From NCBI GenBank assembly GCA_018136815.1, contig CM030937.1:4834226-4898225 (forward strand): 64,000 bases of DNA, written 5' to 3'. Below the pieces are notes generated by a model. That model was given only the letters and a program-made list of their open reading frames with translations, made no database searches and was not told the origin of the DNA. Source of the stretch: Isochrysis galbana. Lineage: Eukaryota > Haptophyta > Isochrysidales > Isochrysidaceae. This document shows, piece by piece, positions 52,637-63,839 of the stretch (position 1 is the stretch's first letter; every line of letters begins with the position of its first letter). The position numbers were made by a program, and so were the translations under genes.

Positions 52637-53091
52637 AAAAAAATCTGAAGTTTCTGGGCTAACACCTACTACGGTCCGGGTTGTACCACCCTACTACCGA
52701 CATCGCCCTCATCTCCCTCTCCTCAGCTTCCTCCCCTTGCTCCCTCTTCCCATTCGTTCCTTTGCTTCGGTTTCCGTGGTGCGGCCCAGGTGCGCTACCT
52801 TGGACCTTGGGCCCAGTTTAGATCGAGTGCCGGGGTCGGGCAGGCTTGTTGATATGGATTGGAGTTCTTCGTGTCGCGAGTGCGTCCAGCGTTTTGAATA
52901 TGTCCAGGGTAATCTGAGTAATGAATCGGTGTTGTTGTTGTTTTCACTTGCGCGCCGAAGAAAAAGGAATGAAGGGTGGGAAGGGAGGAGGTGGAGGGAG
53001 GGGATATAAGGGCGGTGTCGTAGCAGTGATAGGGAGACCTAGACCTAGTGGCTAGTGGGCTAGTGGCCCAGAATCTTCAGATTTTTTTTTA
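52637..53091. mobile_element. MITE-like element with AAAAATCTGAAG ends
   Basis: The left end AAAAAATCTGAAGTTTCTGGGCT (52637 on) pairs with the right end GCCCAGAATCTTCAGATTTTTT (53066-53091). TA flanks both sides, fitting a Tc1/mariner-type TA duplication. Inner sequence also pairs imperfectly (CATCGCCCTCATCTCCCTCTCC against GGAGGTGGAGGG...GGGCGGTGTCG), so the whole unit could fold back. Non-coding. Confidence 0.6.
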
Positions 53092-53446
53092 CTTGCGCCG
53101 GGCGTCTCCCACCGTGCGTACTAGTTGGAGCGACGAAGCGAGACGCCATGCATGGCCATCGCCGATGTCACGATGCTGTTTGATGGAGATGGACGGACCC
53201 ACAAGATGAAGACGCCTTGCCCGTGACTGTGATGTGTACTACGCATTTTTTTGAGGGCGCACAACACCTTTGGAGCTCGAGAGTCTAGATATCGGCAATT
53301 GGCGTTATTAAGCTTCGCTTGTACAAGGCTGCAGCCTTCATTCAAGGCTCTTAGCCACAAGGTCTTTTGCTATGCCCCCCCGCCCCTTCGTCCCCTGCCA
53401 AGCTTGTACAAGGCTCCCAAAAAAAAATCTGAAGATTCTGGGCTAC

Positions 53447-53760
53447 ACATCGAGGCCGCCTCCGTCTCCTCCGCCGTCTCCTCCTCCTCCCTCGCTCCCG
53501 CCTCCTCCGTCTCCTCCTCCGCCCACGCCTCCTCCCTCTCCGCCACCGCCATCGAGGCCGCCTCCGTCTCCTCCGCCGTCTCCTCCTCCTCCCTCGCTCC
53601 CGGTGGTGAAGGCGGCGGTGGTGAAGGCGGCGGTGGTGAAGGCGGCGGTGGCGAGGGTGGAGGCGGTGAGGGTGGAGGCGGTGGGGGTGGAGGCGGCGAG
53701 GGAGGAGGCGGAGACGGAGGTGGTGGAGACGGAGGGGGTGGCGAGGGCGGAGGCGGACCC
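53447..53760. repeat. Pyrimidine-then-purine imperfect palindrome
   Basis: 53456-53603 is almost all C/T, built of TCCTCCGCC units, with one 52-base phrase (start ATCGAGGCCGCCTCCG) repeated at 53448 and 53550. 53604-53760 is almost all G/A, built of GGTGGAGGCGG units. The halves are near-complementary and could form a long hairpin. The open frames across it (Ser-rich then Gly-rich) are not credible proteins. Confidence 0.85.
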
Positions 53761-53795
53761 CATTGACCCCCACTTATAAAAGTAGGTTGATGATA

Positions 53796-54289
53796 CCATC
53801 CTCAGAATCGAGGACGTGACGGGCTTCTTCACTTCTTCATCTTCATGGCTTTGAGGCTATCAGCTATCAGGCGTCGGTGAGTTCGGGTAAGCGAACAATC
53901 CGTCTTTGATTTTTTGAGCCGTCGATCTGTCCCTTATTGGAGTGTACCCCGCCACGGCTTCTATGGTTTGGAAGATCTGAAGCGCGGAGGTGCACCTGGC
54001 TAAGTGCGTCGAATTTTCGCGGTGTTTCCCGCAGAGTCTACATTTTGTGGTGGTCGCCGCTGTGAAACGGTTGCGTGTGTGTGCCAAGCCTTTTGTGGGT
54101 AATGTGTTTGAAGTGAGGGTGTTTGTTCGCGTGTTTTAGCAGGCGCCCGGTCGCGGCTTCGAGTTGGGCGCTCCGGGCCCCTCGGGGCCGTGCGTTAGCG
54201 CTTTTGAATGCCGCCGGGGGTAGATTGCGACGAGGCATCGGCGCGCGGCTGGCGCGATTGGCGGCGCTGGCGCGGCGGGTTCTGCGCAT
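53796..54289 (-). pseudogene. LINE ORF2 3' fragment with zinc-knuckle-like motif
   Basis: The minus strand encodes HITHKRL, then in the next frame RNRFTAATTTKCRLCGKHRE followed by NSTHLARC. This matches the C-x2-C ... H-x3-5-C motif near the end of LINE ORF2 proteins. The downstream end (FAYPNSPTPDS) stops at 53860. Two frames are needed, so it is decayed. E1 start sequence (CAACCTACTTTTATAAGTGG on the minus strand) abuts its downstream end at about 53793. Confidence 0.7.
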
Positions 54290-55541
54290 TCAGTGTCTTG
54301 GCTGGCCTGGACACCGGGCTGATGGCGAAGAAAGCCTTCGTAGCGTGCCCGGGCGCACGCCTAACTCGGGCGCTCCGGGACCCCTCCATTGGCGCGCTAG
54401 CAAGGGCCGCGAGGGAGCGATTTGCGATGAGTGAGGCGGCAGCGGGCATGGGGGGCAGTGGGAGGCGCGCCCGGCAGCCTGCGCGCATGGCTGTGGCTGG
54501 CCGAGGCACGCTGCACCGGGGACGCGTCGATTAGCGGCCCGACTCTCGCCCGCGCTCGCGTCGGACGTCGGCCCTCCGCCTCCGCGATAGTTAGTGAATC
54601 CTGGCCTGTTTGCGCGTTTTCTTGTTAAACATCGCTGTGGGGGCTGCGGGGGCTGCTACCGTGGGGGGTCTGGGGTCCAAACGGCAAACGGCACTGGATA
54701 TGTGCTAGTTACACCTACACCTCTCCGGTCATCATATCCAAAAATCTCGTAATGAATCCTCAATCTTGACTTGGTCAATTTTCACCCTTAGTTAGGAGTT
54801 AAAATATAGCTATTTGACCGCCCTACAAAAGGCCTGCCCGGAACCTACACTCTACACTCTAAGACCGGGCCCATGGTAGTGCACCTGGGCCGCACCCCGT
54901 AAATCGATGAAAAAAGGAACGAAGTGGGGAAGGGGAAGGGAGTATGAGATAATCTTTTAAAAAATCCCCGCTACGTGTGCGGCGTGAGGCAGCGTGCTCA
55001 TGACCCTCCCTAATACTCATCCTTAACCATCATCAACCCCTTTCCCCTTCCTCAGTTCCCTCTTAATCTTAACGTAGATACTGGCTTCGGGGATTCGGGG
55101 AGGCCGCGCGCGCTGCTTCGGCCAGGAGTTGGAGAGACGGGGGCGGGAGCTTGTGAAGGGGAAGGGAGTAAAGAAAGGGACGGGCGATGTCGTTGGAGAG
55201 GTGGAGTATGTGTATACCTAGAAAGTAGTAGGTGTTAGCCCAGAATCTTCAGATTTTTTTCGGGTTGGTAGAAGGCTAGTGGCAATAGCGACTATCATTT
55301 AAATTAAATATGCTCCCCAAAAGTGGCAACAAATCGACTACCTCTTGATGCCACGAGTGGACTATCTCGCTGCGACGCAACAGTGACGCCAGCCATCACA
55401 GCGGCACGTTAGCTAACACACACACACACATTGATGAGCACAAGATGAACGTGGTATCGGATAGAACTCTGCTCATAGCTGGTGTTTGCCACGGCCCAAC
55501 CTACTTGGCACCACACACGCATTCATGATGCTGACTTGAAC
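54290..55541. other. No gene recognised; second copy of a short repeat
   Basis: 54768-54823 repeats 28897-28950 (TTGACTTGGTCAATTTTCACCC, then TTTGACCGCCCTA). A CA-dinucleotide microsatellite lies at 55418-55430. No supported ORF. Confidence 0.5.
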
Positions 55542-58500
55542 TTAAATCAGTTGTGCCGCTTCGCGTGCGCTCCTCTGCTTCACACGATGGGTCAAAGTAG
55601 ACGACTTGGAGCTGGTTCCCTGTGCTCGATCCGCTCTGGCTTTGTCAGCGGCGTTCTTTCCCGCAAGCCACACCAGCGTGGCAGCAGTAGAGCGTAGACC
55701 ACGCTGTTGATTGGCAGTGTCTCTCACCTTCTTTGAAAAGCCAAGGATGCCATAGTGCCAAAGGGCGGAGCCGGGAATCAGCCCGAGGGCGATGTACACC
55801 AGCTGAATTGCGATGCCTAGGACGGCGTCAATGAGGAATAGATAACCGGCGCCGACGAGCGTGAACACGTAAATAATGGCGTCGGGCACCAATCGAACGC
55901 ATTTCGGGACCGTCCCGGCACCTCTAGCGTCCGCTACGTCACGTTTTTCGATGGCACGCAAATTCAGGCTGGCGGCGAGATACAAAGTAGTATTGCAAGT
56001 CCAGCGGAATGAAAAGTAGCGTGTTGTGAATAGTAGCATGCCGTGAGCAATCGGAAGCGAAGCGGGCTTGGTGGCGAATCCGAGCCGATCAATCGCTTCC
56101 CAATGAAAGCATTCTACAACGAATATCGTCGCACAGAGCAAGGCCGCAATGATTTCTAGTCGGAAGGAGGCCGACGCGCGGGCCATCGCGGGCGCAAGTG
56201 CAAAGTCATGCCAAAGGGCGGCGTAAATGACCACAAATGGCATAAGGATCATGTCGATGGTGAAGAAAGCGAGAAGCGGGGTGCCGAGTAGCACTAGCTG
56301 AGCAATTCCCCAGCCGTAAGGTGTCATCACGACATAACTGGCAAGGAGGAGAGGTAGGGAAAGCAACATTTCCTTCGATGGAAGAATGAAGGCACCCCAC
56401 TTCACAGCATGCTTGGCGTCGGCCCGCTCCTGGGCATGAATGAAGACATGGAGTACCGTCAGTGGATGCGTGGAAGAAACGCCGCCCACGCCCACCTTGG
56501 CGCACGCCAAAAAAGCAAGTGCATTAGTTCTTTGAACGAAGCGGCGAAGCTTGGCAGGATCTTAGTGTGACGCTCGCAGAAGAGGGCCCTCAACGACTCA
56601 CCTGATGGAAGTCAGCCCATGAATGCCGAGGGTCATAGCCGCCGCCGGGCTTGGTAGCGCGCACGAGCCAGAGCAAGTATCGTCGAAGATCGTCGAGGCC
56701 CTCTAGGGTCCGAAACGCATGCGGATTGAAGAGCGAGGGGCCTAGCAGGAGCGCAGCGGGAGTTATACCAGCGAAGCCGATCGACCAAGGATTGAGGGCG
56801 TATCCGCATAAGAATGCGACGGCGCACGTTCCGAGTAGCAAAAAGAGCACGTCGATACCAGGATACAAACACGATGCGGCGTGCGTTGCATAGACCTGTG
56901 AGGTCCGGGGGCAGGGGAGGAAGGAGAAGGTGTGTTTCTGTCCAAATTGCCTTCAAGGGACGCTCGCTCAATAGTCCGCAAGAGACATGCAGGTCGTGCG
57001 CCTATAAATAGCGCTCCTAGGGAGACTATTTGAAGGAAGGTATGCTACAGGCATGAATTTCATGCATATACACTAAGTTCGCACCTCATGGAAGGGCGTG
57101 TGTGAGATGGCAAGACCGCGGCCTGTTGGGATGTACTTTGCGCCTCCAACCGCAAATTCGAGAGAGAAGTAATGCCCGATGCATCGCGACTGCATCACGA
57201 AAAACAGTGGAGAAAACGTGAGGATTGCGTGAAGTGGCTTCGCGAGAGCTGCTTGGAAACCCTCGTCGGATAGCAATGCAAAGAAGGAAGGCAGTAAGTT
57301 AAAGGCGAAGAAAAGAAGCGAGATGACGCCGAAGAGGGTATTGAAGAGAGCAGCCGAGGGCGGACCAACGTGAGGGAGGGCGCCAGTCGCATCGAGCAAT
57401 CCGCCGACGAAGGATAGTGCCAGGAGCATGTAATTGGCATGAAAGTAATGTAACTGGCCGGCATAATAGCCGCTACAATAGCAACAATGGGCGATCTGGG
57501 ACTCATGGGGTGAAATCTCTTAAGATGGGGGCTTCCGGCACGGGCGGAAAGATAAGATTGTCGGCGCAGCATTCCTTAGGACCAGATAGTTGCACATCAT
57601 AGAAAGCCTCTAAGTTTGCGCGGGTGGCACGCACATGTGCGTGTAGTAAAACCCGAGAAGCCGTCCGAGAGAGAGTCGTTGGCCAAGACGCAATGCCTGG
57701 CGGGATGTACTCATCTGTGCAGTGCCTTGCGAGAGCTTGGAGAAGAATTGTAGAATCGAGATAGAGCCCATATCGCGACCCTTGCCGACCTGAGAAAAGG
57801 TAGGTGGGGAGGGGAGGGTTGAATATGCCACGGGAATGGTAAAAGACTTGGCTGGCACACGCGATTTCTGCACAATTTCACACTGTTGTGGAAGCCATCA
57901 AGGAGACGGCAGCATCACGTGTACGCCCCATTAAGAGCCCCTGATCGAGGCATTCACCTGGAAGTATTCGCGATGCACAATGTTTTGGCCTCGCAGCTGT
58001 GCATCCATCCCGGCGAAGATATCCTCGGACCTGATTGCAATGTGTTTGCTAGTGATATGGGCGCGAATTTGCAGGGGGCTGGGCCCAAGCCCAAAGGGAT
58101 AGGAAGATACCGGGAGGAGCAAAAGCCAGGGTGCAGCGACTTCGCCCCTCGCGAGGATGCAGCGACTTCATGGGCTAAGGCACTATAGGATTAGCTGAGT
58201 TTGCGCACAAATTGAGTCCTTTCGTTGCCTTTGAGAGACCTCCTTGAGATACGAGCGCGAGCTTGTCCATGACATCAGGATGCCCATAATGATAGCGACA
58301 CCAGAGCGGCCTTGCAAGGGTCCGTTGGACAAGCGTGCCGAACACGAGCTCAGCTGTAGCTGCGAACGTGCCTAAGGTTCCGAGACCGGAGAAGATGTGC
58401 TCACGGAAGCCCACGATCGCTGGGGGACCGCCACCCGGAATCGGCAAGTCGAATTCGCGCAGGACATTCGCAATCTTGAGAGATTCCTCGAGGTAACCCT

Positions 58501-61000
58501 CCTGCAGTGTGAGGAATGAAGCGCGCAATGCATGAAGAGATATAACGGTTGAAGGGTCTGCGTGTAGATCAAATATTGATATCGAGTCCGGCACCACATG
58601 CCTTTCAAACGTACCTGGTTACAATCAATTGCCTGGATGAGTGCGCCGCGAGTGTAATGCACAGCCTGGACGCGAGGGTGGTATGCGCGGGGTGGTTAGG
58701 AAGTGACGTAGGATCTGGGTAGTAGTTTAGAGCATCAGCCAGTTCACCATATTTTGATTGTCGCTCTTGCCGTTGCCGAGGATGGGGAAACCGGGAAGTT
58801 CGACGCGGAATGTCGGCTGGAGGAGGCCAGGGTTATCCGGGTCCGGCTCAAGATCACCCGATGCCGAACGTCGGGCACCGTCGATCAGGCACGAATAAAA
58901 GGTGGAGTGAGGCGTTCCATCTTCGTTGGTGCCCTCATCCTCATCTATACGGATGATATAAGCAACAGTAAGGCCTCGCGGAAATCGCTCTAGCAGAAGC
59001 TCGACATCCGCACGAGAAGCGTCGTCCATCGCGTTCGACTTGGTGGAGTCAGCATGATGATTGGCGTAGCTGCAAACAAGGAGACCAAAGAGCCAGTGGG
59101 GTGAGTGACCGGTGAATAACTTCAAGTAAGTCCTCCGCGATCCGGAAAAGCAACCCCCCCCCCCCCCCCCCCCGGCCGCCGCACCCATTTCCTCCTGATC
59201 CCACTAACGCAACGCCACTTGTACGTGCAAGACATGGCAAGCGAGGTAGCAAGCTACGCAGACGGTGCCGGTATGAAGTGGGCTTCACTCAAAGGCTGCT
59301 CTCACGTTTGCACCGCCAATACCAGCCTAAACTTCAGATCTAGAAGCCTTTGTCTCTCGTCCTCAGATAGCGAGGGCAACTCCGCTGCCAAGAGCATTTC
59401 CAAGGCTGCACGATGCTTCATCATGCCCTGGACGGTGCGATACACTGTCTGCAAGCGCTCAGCTGCCCAAGTGCGCACCCGCATGACCTTATGAGCAGGC
59501 GTGCTAAAGGTGACCTTGTCAGCGAGACGTTTGCGTAGCTCGTTCCATTCGAGATCAAAGTCCGACCTGCGAATGAAGTATCAGGGCGCTGGTCGGCGAG
59601 CGCTGCATCGTTGAATATTAGGGAACTAGAGGTGGAGCCATACAAAAAGCAGGTTTGGGCGCACTCCAAAAATTTGAGAGTTGGCTCATCGAGAACATGT
59701 TTATGCGACATCTCCTCGCCGAGGGGGATACCGAGCTCGCGCTGCCGATTCGGCGGCAACTGAGGAAGAATAGGCTCGGCGTAGACTGAAAGAAGAGGGA
59801 GTTTCGACGCAGGATAAGCTTGAGTGGGTTTCGGGTCATGCGTGCGTCACAGGTGGAGGCAGCTTTATGGGAGTCTAGGCGACTCACCGGGGACCAAAAC
59901 AGAGATGCCAGCCGCTTGCAGAGCTCCATTTGATGTGGGCATGTCTGACGATTGAAGAGATCTTGCGAAGAAGCGAAGGCGGCGTACTGCCTCATCGGAG
60001 GCAAGGCTGACCGGCCTTTCGTAGCACAAAGCATCCCGCTCCTCGCGCGATAGGAGGCAGCGCCCGTATAAATCATCAATGAGATTGCTCCAGATGGTTT
60101 TCCATGCCTCGCGCACGCGCCTACATGGCACGCAAAGAGTGCTTTCGTTGCACGCGGAGGCTTCATGTATCGCCAGGGCGCATTGCCGCCACTGGGTCCT
60201 TGGACAGTGGCATTGCCAAACCTTAGGCCGCCTCCTGAGATGCCCTTGGATGAAGAGCCAAAATATTCCAAATTCAGTCGACGGAAACGATCGGGCTCAG
60301 CCGCGCTCGCTAAGGCTAGTACCTGAAGAGTGAGATCCCCCGAATGTGAAACGATATTAAGTGGGGGCAGGAGTGTCGCAAATGCCCAGTGCAGCGCACG
60401 GGCGAGAAAGGGGAAGCGGGAAATCGATGTGAAGCAAGGACGATGCGCTAAGAGGCTAGCTGATAGGATAGCAGCGCACCTCATCTTGGCTGGATGCCAG
60501 AGCGGACAACAATTTCGCATGTGCCCGCTTCTTGAGCTGTTCATAGAAGTTCGTATTGAAGAAGTGCCCAGCAGGTGCGACGCCGTGCCGAAACAGCCCC
60601 AGAAATCCACCCCACAAACCCAGCACTAATTGATACCATCCGAGTGTGTCCGCCAGATAGATGGCACCACCTGTCGCCCATAAGAGCACTTGGAGTGCCG
60701 CCCGCAAGAGCATTCGCGGTTGGAGGCGTAGCAGGATCTGGGCGGCAGTGTTGGTGCCATAGACGGCGGTAAAACTGGACAGTGGCAGCCCATTAACAAT
60801 CATTGAATGGGATTCGAGGAGGATTGGCATGAGAATCAGGCGGGCCGCGGTGATCTTGAGACCCCATACGATGATCCAAAAGCCGTTTAACAGGATCACG
60901 TCCCAAACCTTCGAAGGTGGGGAGCCTCAAAGTGTGAGTGCTGACAACGCGGGCGAGAAGAAGGCACCACCTGGCGATGCCACAAATTTGGCAGGTAAAG
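55542..61000 (-). CDS. 1,3-beta-glucan (callose) synthase, GT48, 5' partial
   Basis: A minus-strand multi-exon gene, truncated 5' by the gap at 61001. Exon-like blocks in order are near 60930-60480, 60130-59880, 59845-59640, 59570-59300, 59190-58735, 58600-58200, 58125-57960, 57790-57610, 57430-57095, 56868-56602 and 56495-55542. They spell the GT48 core: RRLRFFARSL, KLPLLSVYAEPILPQL, RTWAAERLQTVYRTVQGMM, FPILGNGKSDNQN and GFREHIFSGLGTLG. These continue with HYGHPDVMDKLALVSQGGLS, SEDIFAGMDAQLRG, HREYFQ/VGKGRDMGSISILQFF, GGAKYIPTGRGLAISHTPF and LFNPHAF. FKS/callose synthases make 1,3-beta-glucan from UDP-glucose at the plasma membrane. Multiple membrane helices (for example LLLSLPLLLASYVVM) surround the core. 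Exact borders of several exons were not fixed. Confidence 0.9.
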
Positions 61001-61100
61001 NNNNNNNNNNNNNNNNNNNNNNNNNNNNNNNNNNNNNNNNNNNNNNNNNNNNNNNNNNNNNNNNNNNNNNNNNNNNNNNNNNNNNNNNNNNNNNNNNNNN
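61001..61100. other. Assembly gap (100 N)
   Basis: Exactly 100 N; removes the N-terminal exons of the glucan synthase. Confidence 0.99.
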
Positions 61101-62131
61101 ACAAAACTGCAGACAGATTGTCCGTAATCAGACATAATGAGGTCATCCGGTCGAGTCAGCAGCAATCTGGCTTTGGAAATCGAACTGTGTTTCGACAGCG
61201 TCTAATCCAGTCAGGGTCTGTGTGTGGCCTTTTAGCCCGATCCCAAAATGTAAAAATTCGTCTCTCGTGCATCCCTTTCCGGCGAAACCACCGTTTTGGC
61301 CTCCCGCGAATCAGCCAGCCGTTCTTTGGCGCGACTGCCTCGAGCCCGTGCTTCGTCTCTTGGGTCACCGGCGCCCCCCCCCCCCCCCCCCCCTACACAC
61401 ACACACACAGGGGAAGGCGAATCGATTTCGTCCGCATGCCTGCTTCGGCCTCATCCGTTCTCACGAAGTGATTGACGAACCGCAGCCATGGATATATATA
61501 TGGACTTCCCCGCGCCCCCCCCCCCCCCCCCCCGCGCGCTCTGAAGGCGGCAGCCCGCCGCGCCGGCGCGGGGGACTCGTCGAGGGGGCCGCCAACAATC
61601 ACATGGTCCCTGGTCCCTCGTTTATTCGTTCACCTTGGCTGCGAATATCTCGCACCACCTCCGACGCTTCATTCACCACGCGCCCTCCCCGCTCGCCCCC
61701 CCTCCCCCGGCGCCCAGTCGCCCAATCCCAGCTTCTCCGCCCCGCCCCCTCCCCCCCCTTCCCTCCCCCCCACGGGGGCCCCTTCCAACCGGCAATCACC
61801 TGGACGAGCTCGCCTTGTCAACACGACGAGCAGCCCGGACGGAGCTGGGCGGATCCCATCCCCCTCTATGATCGCGGCGCTCAAGGCACACTCGAGCCGC
61901 TCCTTCCTCAGCCTCTGGGGAGATAAAAGCCTGCATGGTACGCTCCCTGAGCGCTGCGCAGGACAGCGCAGAGCTTCCCCGCTCCCCCGCACCCCTATGC
62001 GCGCCCCACGTCCGCATTGGTCTTCTTGGGGTCTGCTTGGTTCGGACCTTTGATCCAGCCCCTACCTAACCCCTCCTCCCCCCCGCTTCTTCCCCCATCC
62101 CCTATCGCCTTTGTCTTTGAATGTAGAGTCC
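61101..62131. other. Intergenic with C-runs and CA repeat
   Basis: C-runs at about 61374-61392 and 61516-61533, and a short CA microsatellite at 61396-61410. The long plus frames here (61222-62053) are Pro/Arg-rich products of C-rich DNA and are not credible genes. Confidence 0.55.
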
Positions 62132-63007
62132 ATGACATCTACGGCAGACACAGATCAGGCATCCTCCAATACGTATTCGACGAGCTCTGGGGAGCCGTCG
62201 CCCAGCTCTGTTGCCAGCATTGTAAATGTAGCGAAGGGAGCCGCCGGGGCTGATTCGCTCGCGCTCCTCAACCGTTCGCCTGATGCGCAGAGTGTGAAGC
62301 GCATGCGACGCAATGAGTCTGCGGCTGCTGCACTCCAAAGCCTGGGACAAGCCGAAGCATCAGCTACACCGGGGGGAGACGAGACGGGCGGCAGCAATAC
62401 AGGTGGAATGCGTAAGAACAAGTCCTATGCGGTCCTCACCCAGGCAGAGAAGACTGGAGCGTTCACGTCCGGTGCCTTACCGCCTGCAGCTGAGGCCACT
62501 CGGGCACTTGTGTGCGATGCATGTGCCCTCCATCTGTTTGCACTAATGAAGCCGCCTGACAATGAGGGCAACTCATCGTCGTTGGTGTCGACAATGAAGA
62601 CGTACATTGAGACTATCTGCCGCCAGCTCAGTCTCCCAAATTCATGCATCATCACCATGGTGCTCTACGTTGAACGTCTGGTCGCAAATCCAAATTTCCA
62701 GCTGACCGAGCTCAACTGGCAGCCATCGTTGCTTTCTGGCTTTGTGGTTGCAGCAAAACTTTGCTTCGATGAACCCGTATGGAATGAGGACTTCCTTCGG
62801 GCACTACGTATCTCCAATGTGCAGGTTCGACAGATTTCGAGATGGGAGGTCAACTTCCTGAAGTTGATCGATTTCAACACGAATGTTGATCTCAGCGACT
62901 ATGCCAACCTCACATTCCGTCTGCAAGAGCGATTTTTCAAGGCACGGGGGGAGAGAGTCCATTTTTTCTCTTTCTTGATGAACGTCTGCAGAAACAACCA
63001 AAGATAG
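62132..63007 (+). CDS. Cyclin-box protein with disordered N-terminus
   Basis: 291 residues from the first ATG (MTSTADTDQASS); the frame is open to 62111 without an earlier ATG. Residues 1-120 are Ser/Ala/Gly-rich and disordered, with a basic patch (KRMRRNES). Residues about 135-270 form a cyclin box: TYIETICRQLSLPNSCIITMV, VLYVERL, LSGFVVAAKLCFDEPVWNED, and VRQISRWEVNFLKLIDFNTNV. The last phrase is the helix and L(I)DF/W signature also seen in the cyclin at 46107. It belongs to the same PHO80/Pcl-like or cyclin-Y-like class. No intron is needed; the stop at 63007 follows RNNQR, though a 3' intron cannot be excluded. Confidence 0.85.
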   Translation: MTSTADTDQASSNTYSTSSGEPSPSSVASIVNVAKGAAGADSLALLNRSPDAQSVKRMRRNESAAAALQSLGQAEASATPGGDETGGSNTGGMRKNKSYAVLTQAEKTGAFTSGALPPAAEATRALVCDACALHLFALMKPPDNEGNSSSLVSTMKTYIETICRQLSLPNSCIITMVLYVERLVANPNFQLTELNWQPSLLSGFVVAAKLCFDEPVWNEDFLRALRISNVQVRQISRWEVNFLKLIDFNTNVDLSDYANLTFRLQERFFKARGERVHFFSFLMNVCRNNQR

Positions 63008-63529
63008 CCAGCCATCGCACACCTATCGCGTCAACGAAGCCTTGAGGAGGCGTTTCCCAACTTCACCCCCGTTGAGAGGTGCATCATATAGCTGATGTTG
63101 TGCATGAATGCACATGTGGATAGTTCGACAGCCCGCGATCACCACAGTTTACCGTTGCTGGCAGCTTTTGGGTGGACCATGGACGCTAGCTCCAAAATGG
63201 TAAGCCTTTAACCTTGATCATTGGGCGCCAGAAGACTGCATGCTTGATGTGATCGCCTTGTCCCGTAGCAGTTGACTTTCTTCAGCCCATTGTTATTGCG
63301 CCATGGGGCTCAGGTCCTATACGAATGCACTTGTAGGCGGGCTAAGTGGCATGTGTGCCGTGGGGAGAGTGTCCCTTCCATGCGATACTCCATAAGCCGA
63401 TTTGCCGTGCATGTACCTCGATTTGAGAGCATCACATAGCTGGTGCTATGTGTTGGTATGTACAAATGCAACTTGCCTCTCAGCTCGAGTGTGCGTCATG
63501 TTGCACAAGCTGCTGGTATCTGTGATCGT
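63008..63529. other. 3' flank of cyclin, no gene recognised
   Basis: Short frames only. Confidence 0.4.
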
Positions 63530-63625
63530 TAATAAACCTTTTAATAGTCTCACCGCACACGCGGCCGTGGACCCTCTACTTTCTACTCACGTAGGAAAAC
63601 TTTCTACACCCCCACTCCCCCGGCC
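63530..63625 (+). repeat. Dispersed repeat R2, copy 4
   Basis: AATAAACCTTTTAATAGTCTC, then CGCACACGCGGCCGTGGACC and CTACTTTCTACTCACG, nearly the same as 42306-42418. Confidence 0.8.
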
Positions 63626-63839
63626 CTTCTCCCCCCGCCATAAGGCGACTCCCCCCGTGCACTACTAGGGGGATAGGGGTGAAGGGCTTAGATATGGTCC
63701 GGTGGCCCGCGCCCCCCCCCGGTGATCATTCCCCCCCTTCCTCCTGTGTCTCCGAGTGGGCGGCGGTCTTAGCCCCGACTTATCCTATAAACAGGTGCGG
63801 GACTTACCTATTTTCCGGTGAGCGGAGCTCTCGCTCCGC

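Larger units (their letters stand above)
53419..55260. mobile_element. Second pair of the same inverted ends enclosing E1/LINE pieces
   Basis: AAAATCTGAAGATTCTGGGC at 53424-53443 and its complement at 55238-55257 face each other over 1.84 kb. The right end is extended by GTAGTAGGTGTTA, which matches the sub-terminal sequence of the left end at 52637. The interior holds a pyrimidine/purine palindrome, an E1 start and a LINE 3' fragment, so this may be a composite or a nested insertion rather than one element. Confidence 0.45.

Noticed and set aside
53251-53832. Ser-rich, Gly-rich and Arg-rich frames on both strands
   Set aside because: They are translations of the pyrimidine/purine palindrome and E1 start, with no protein character.
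61222-62053. Two 190-230-residue Pro/Arg-rich plus-strand frames
   Set aside because: Produced by C-runs and C-rich DNA; no conserved motif and a cyclin gene starts just after.
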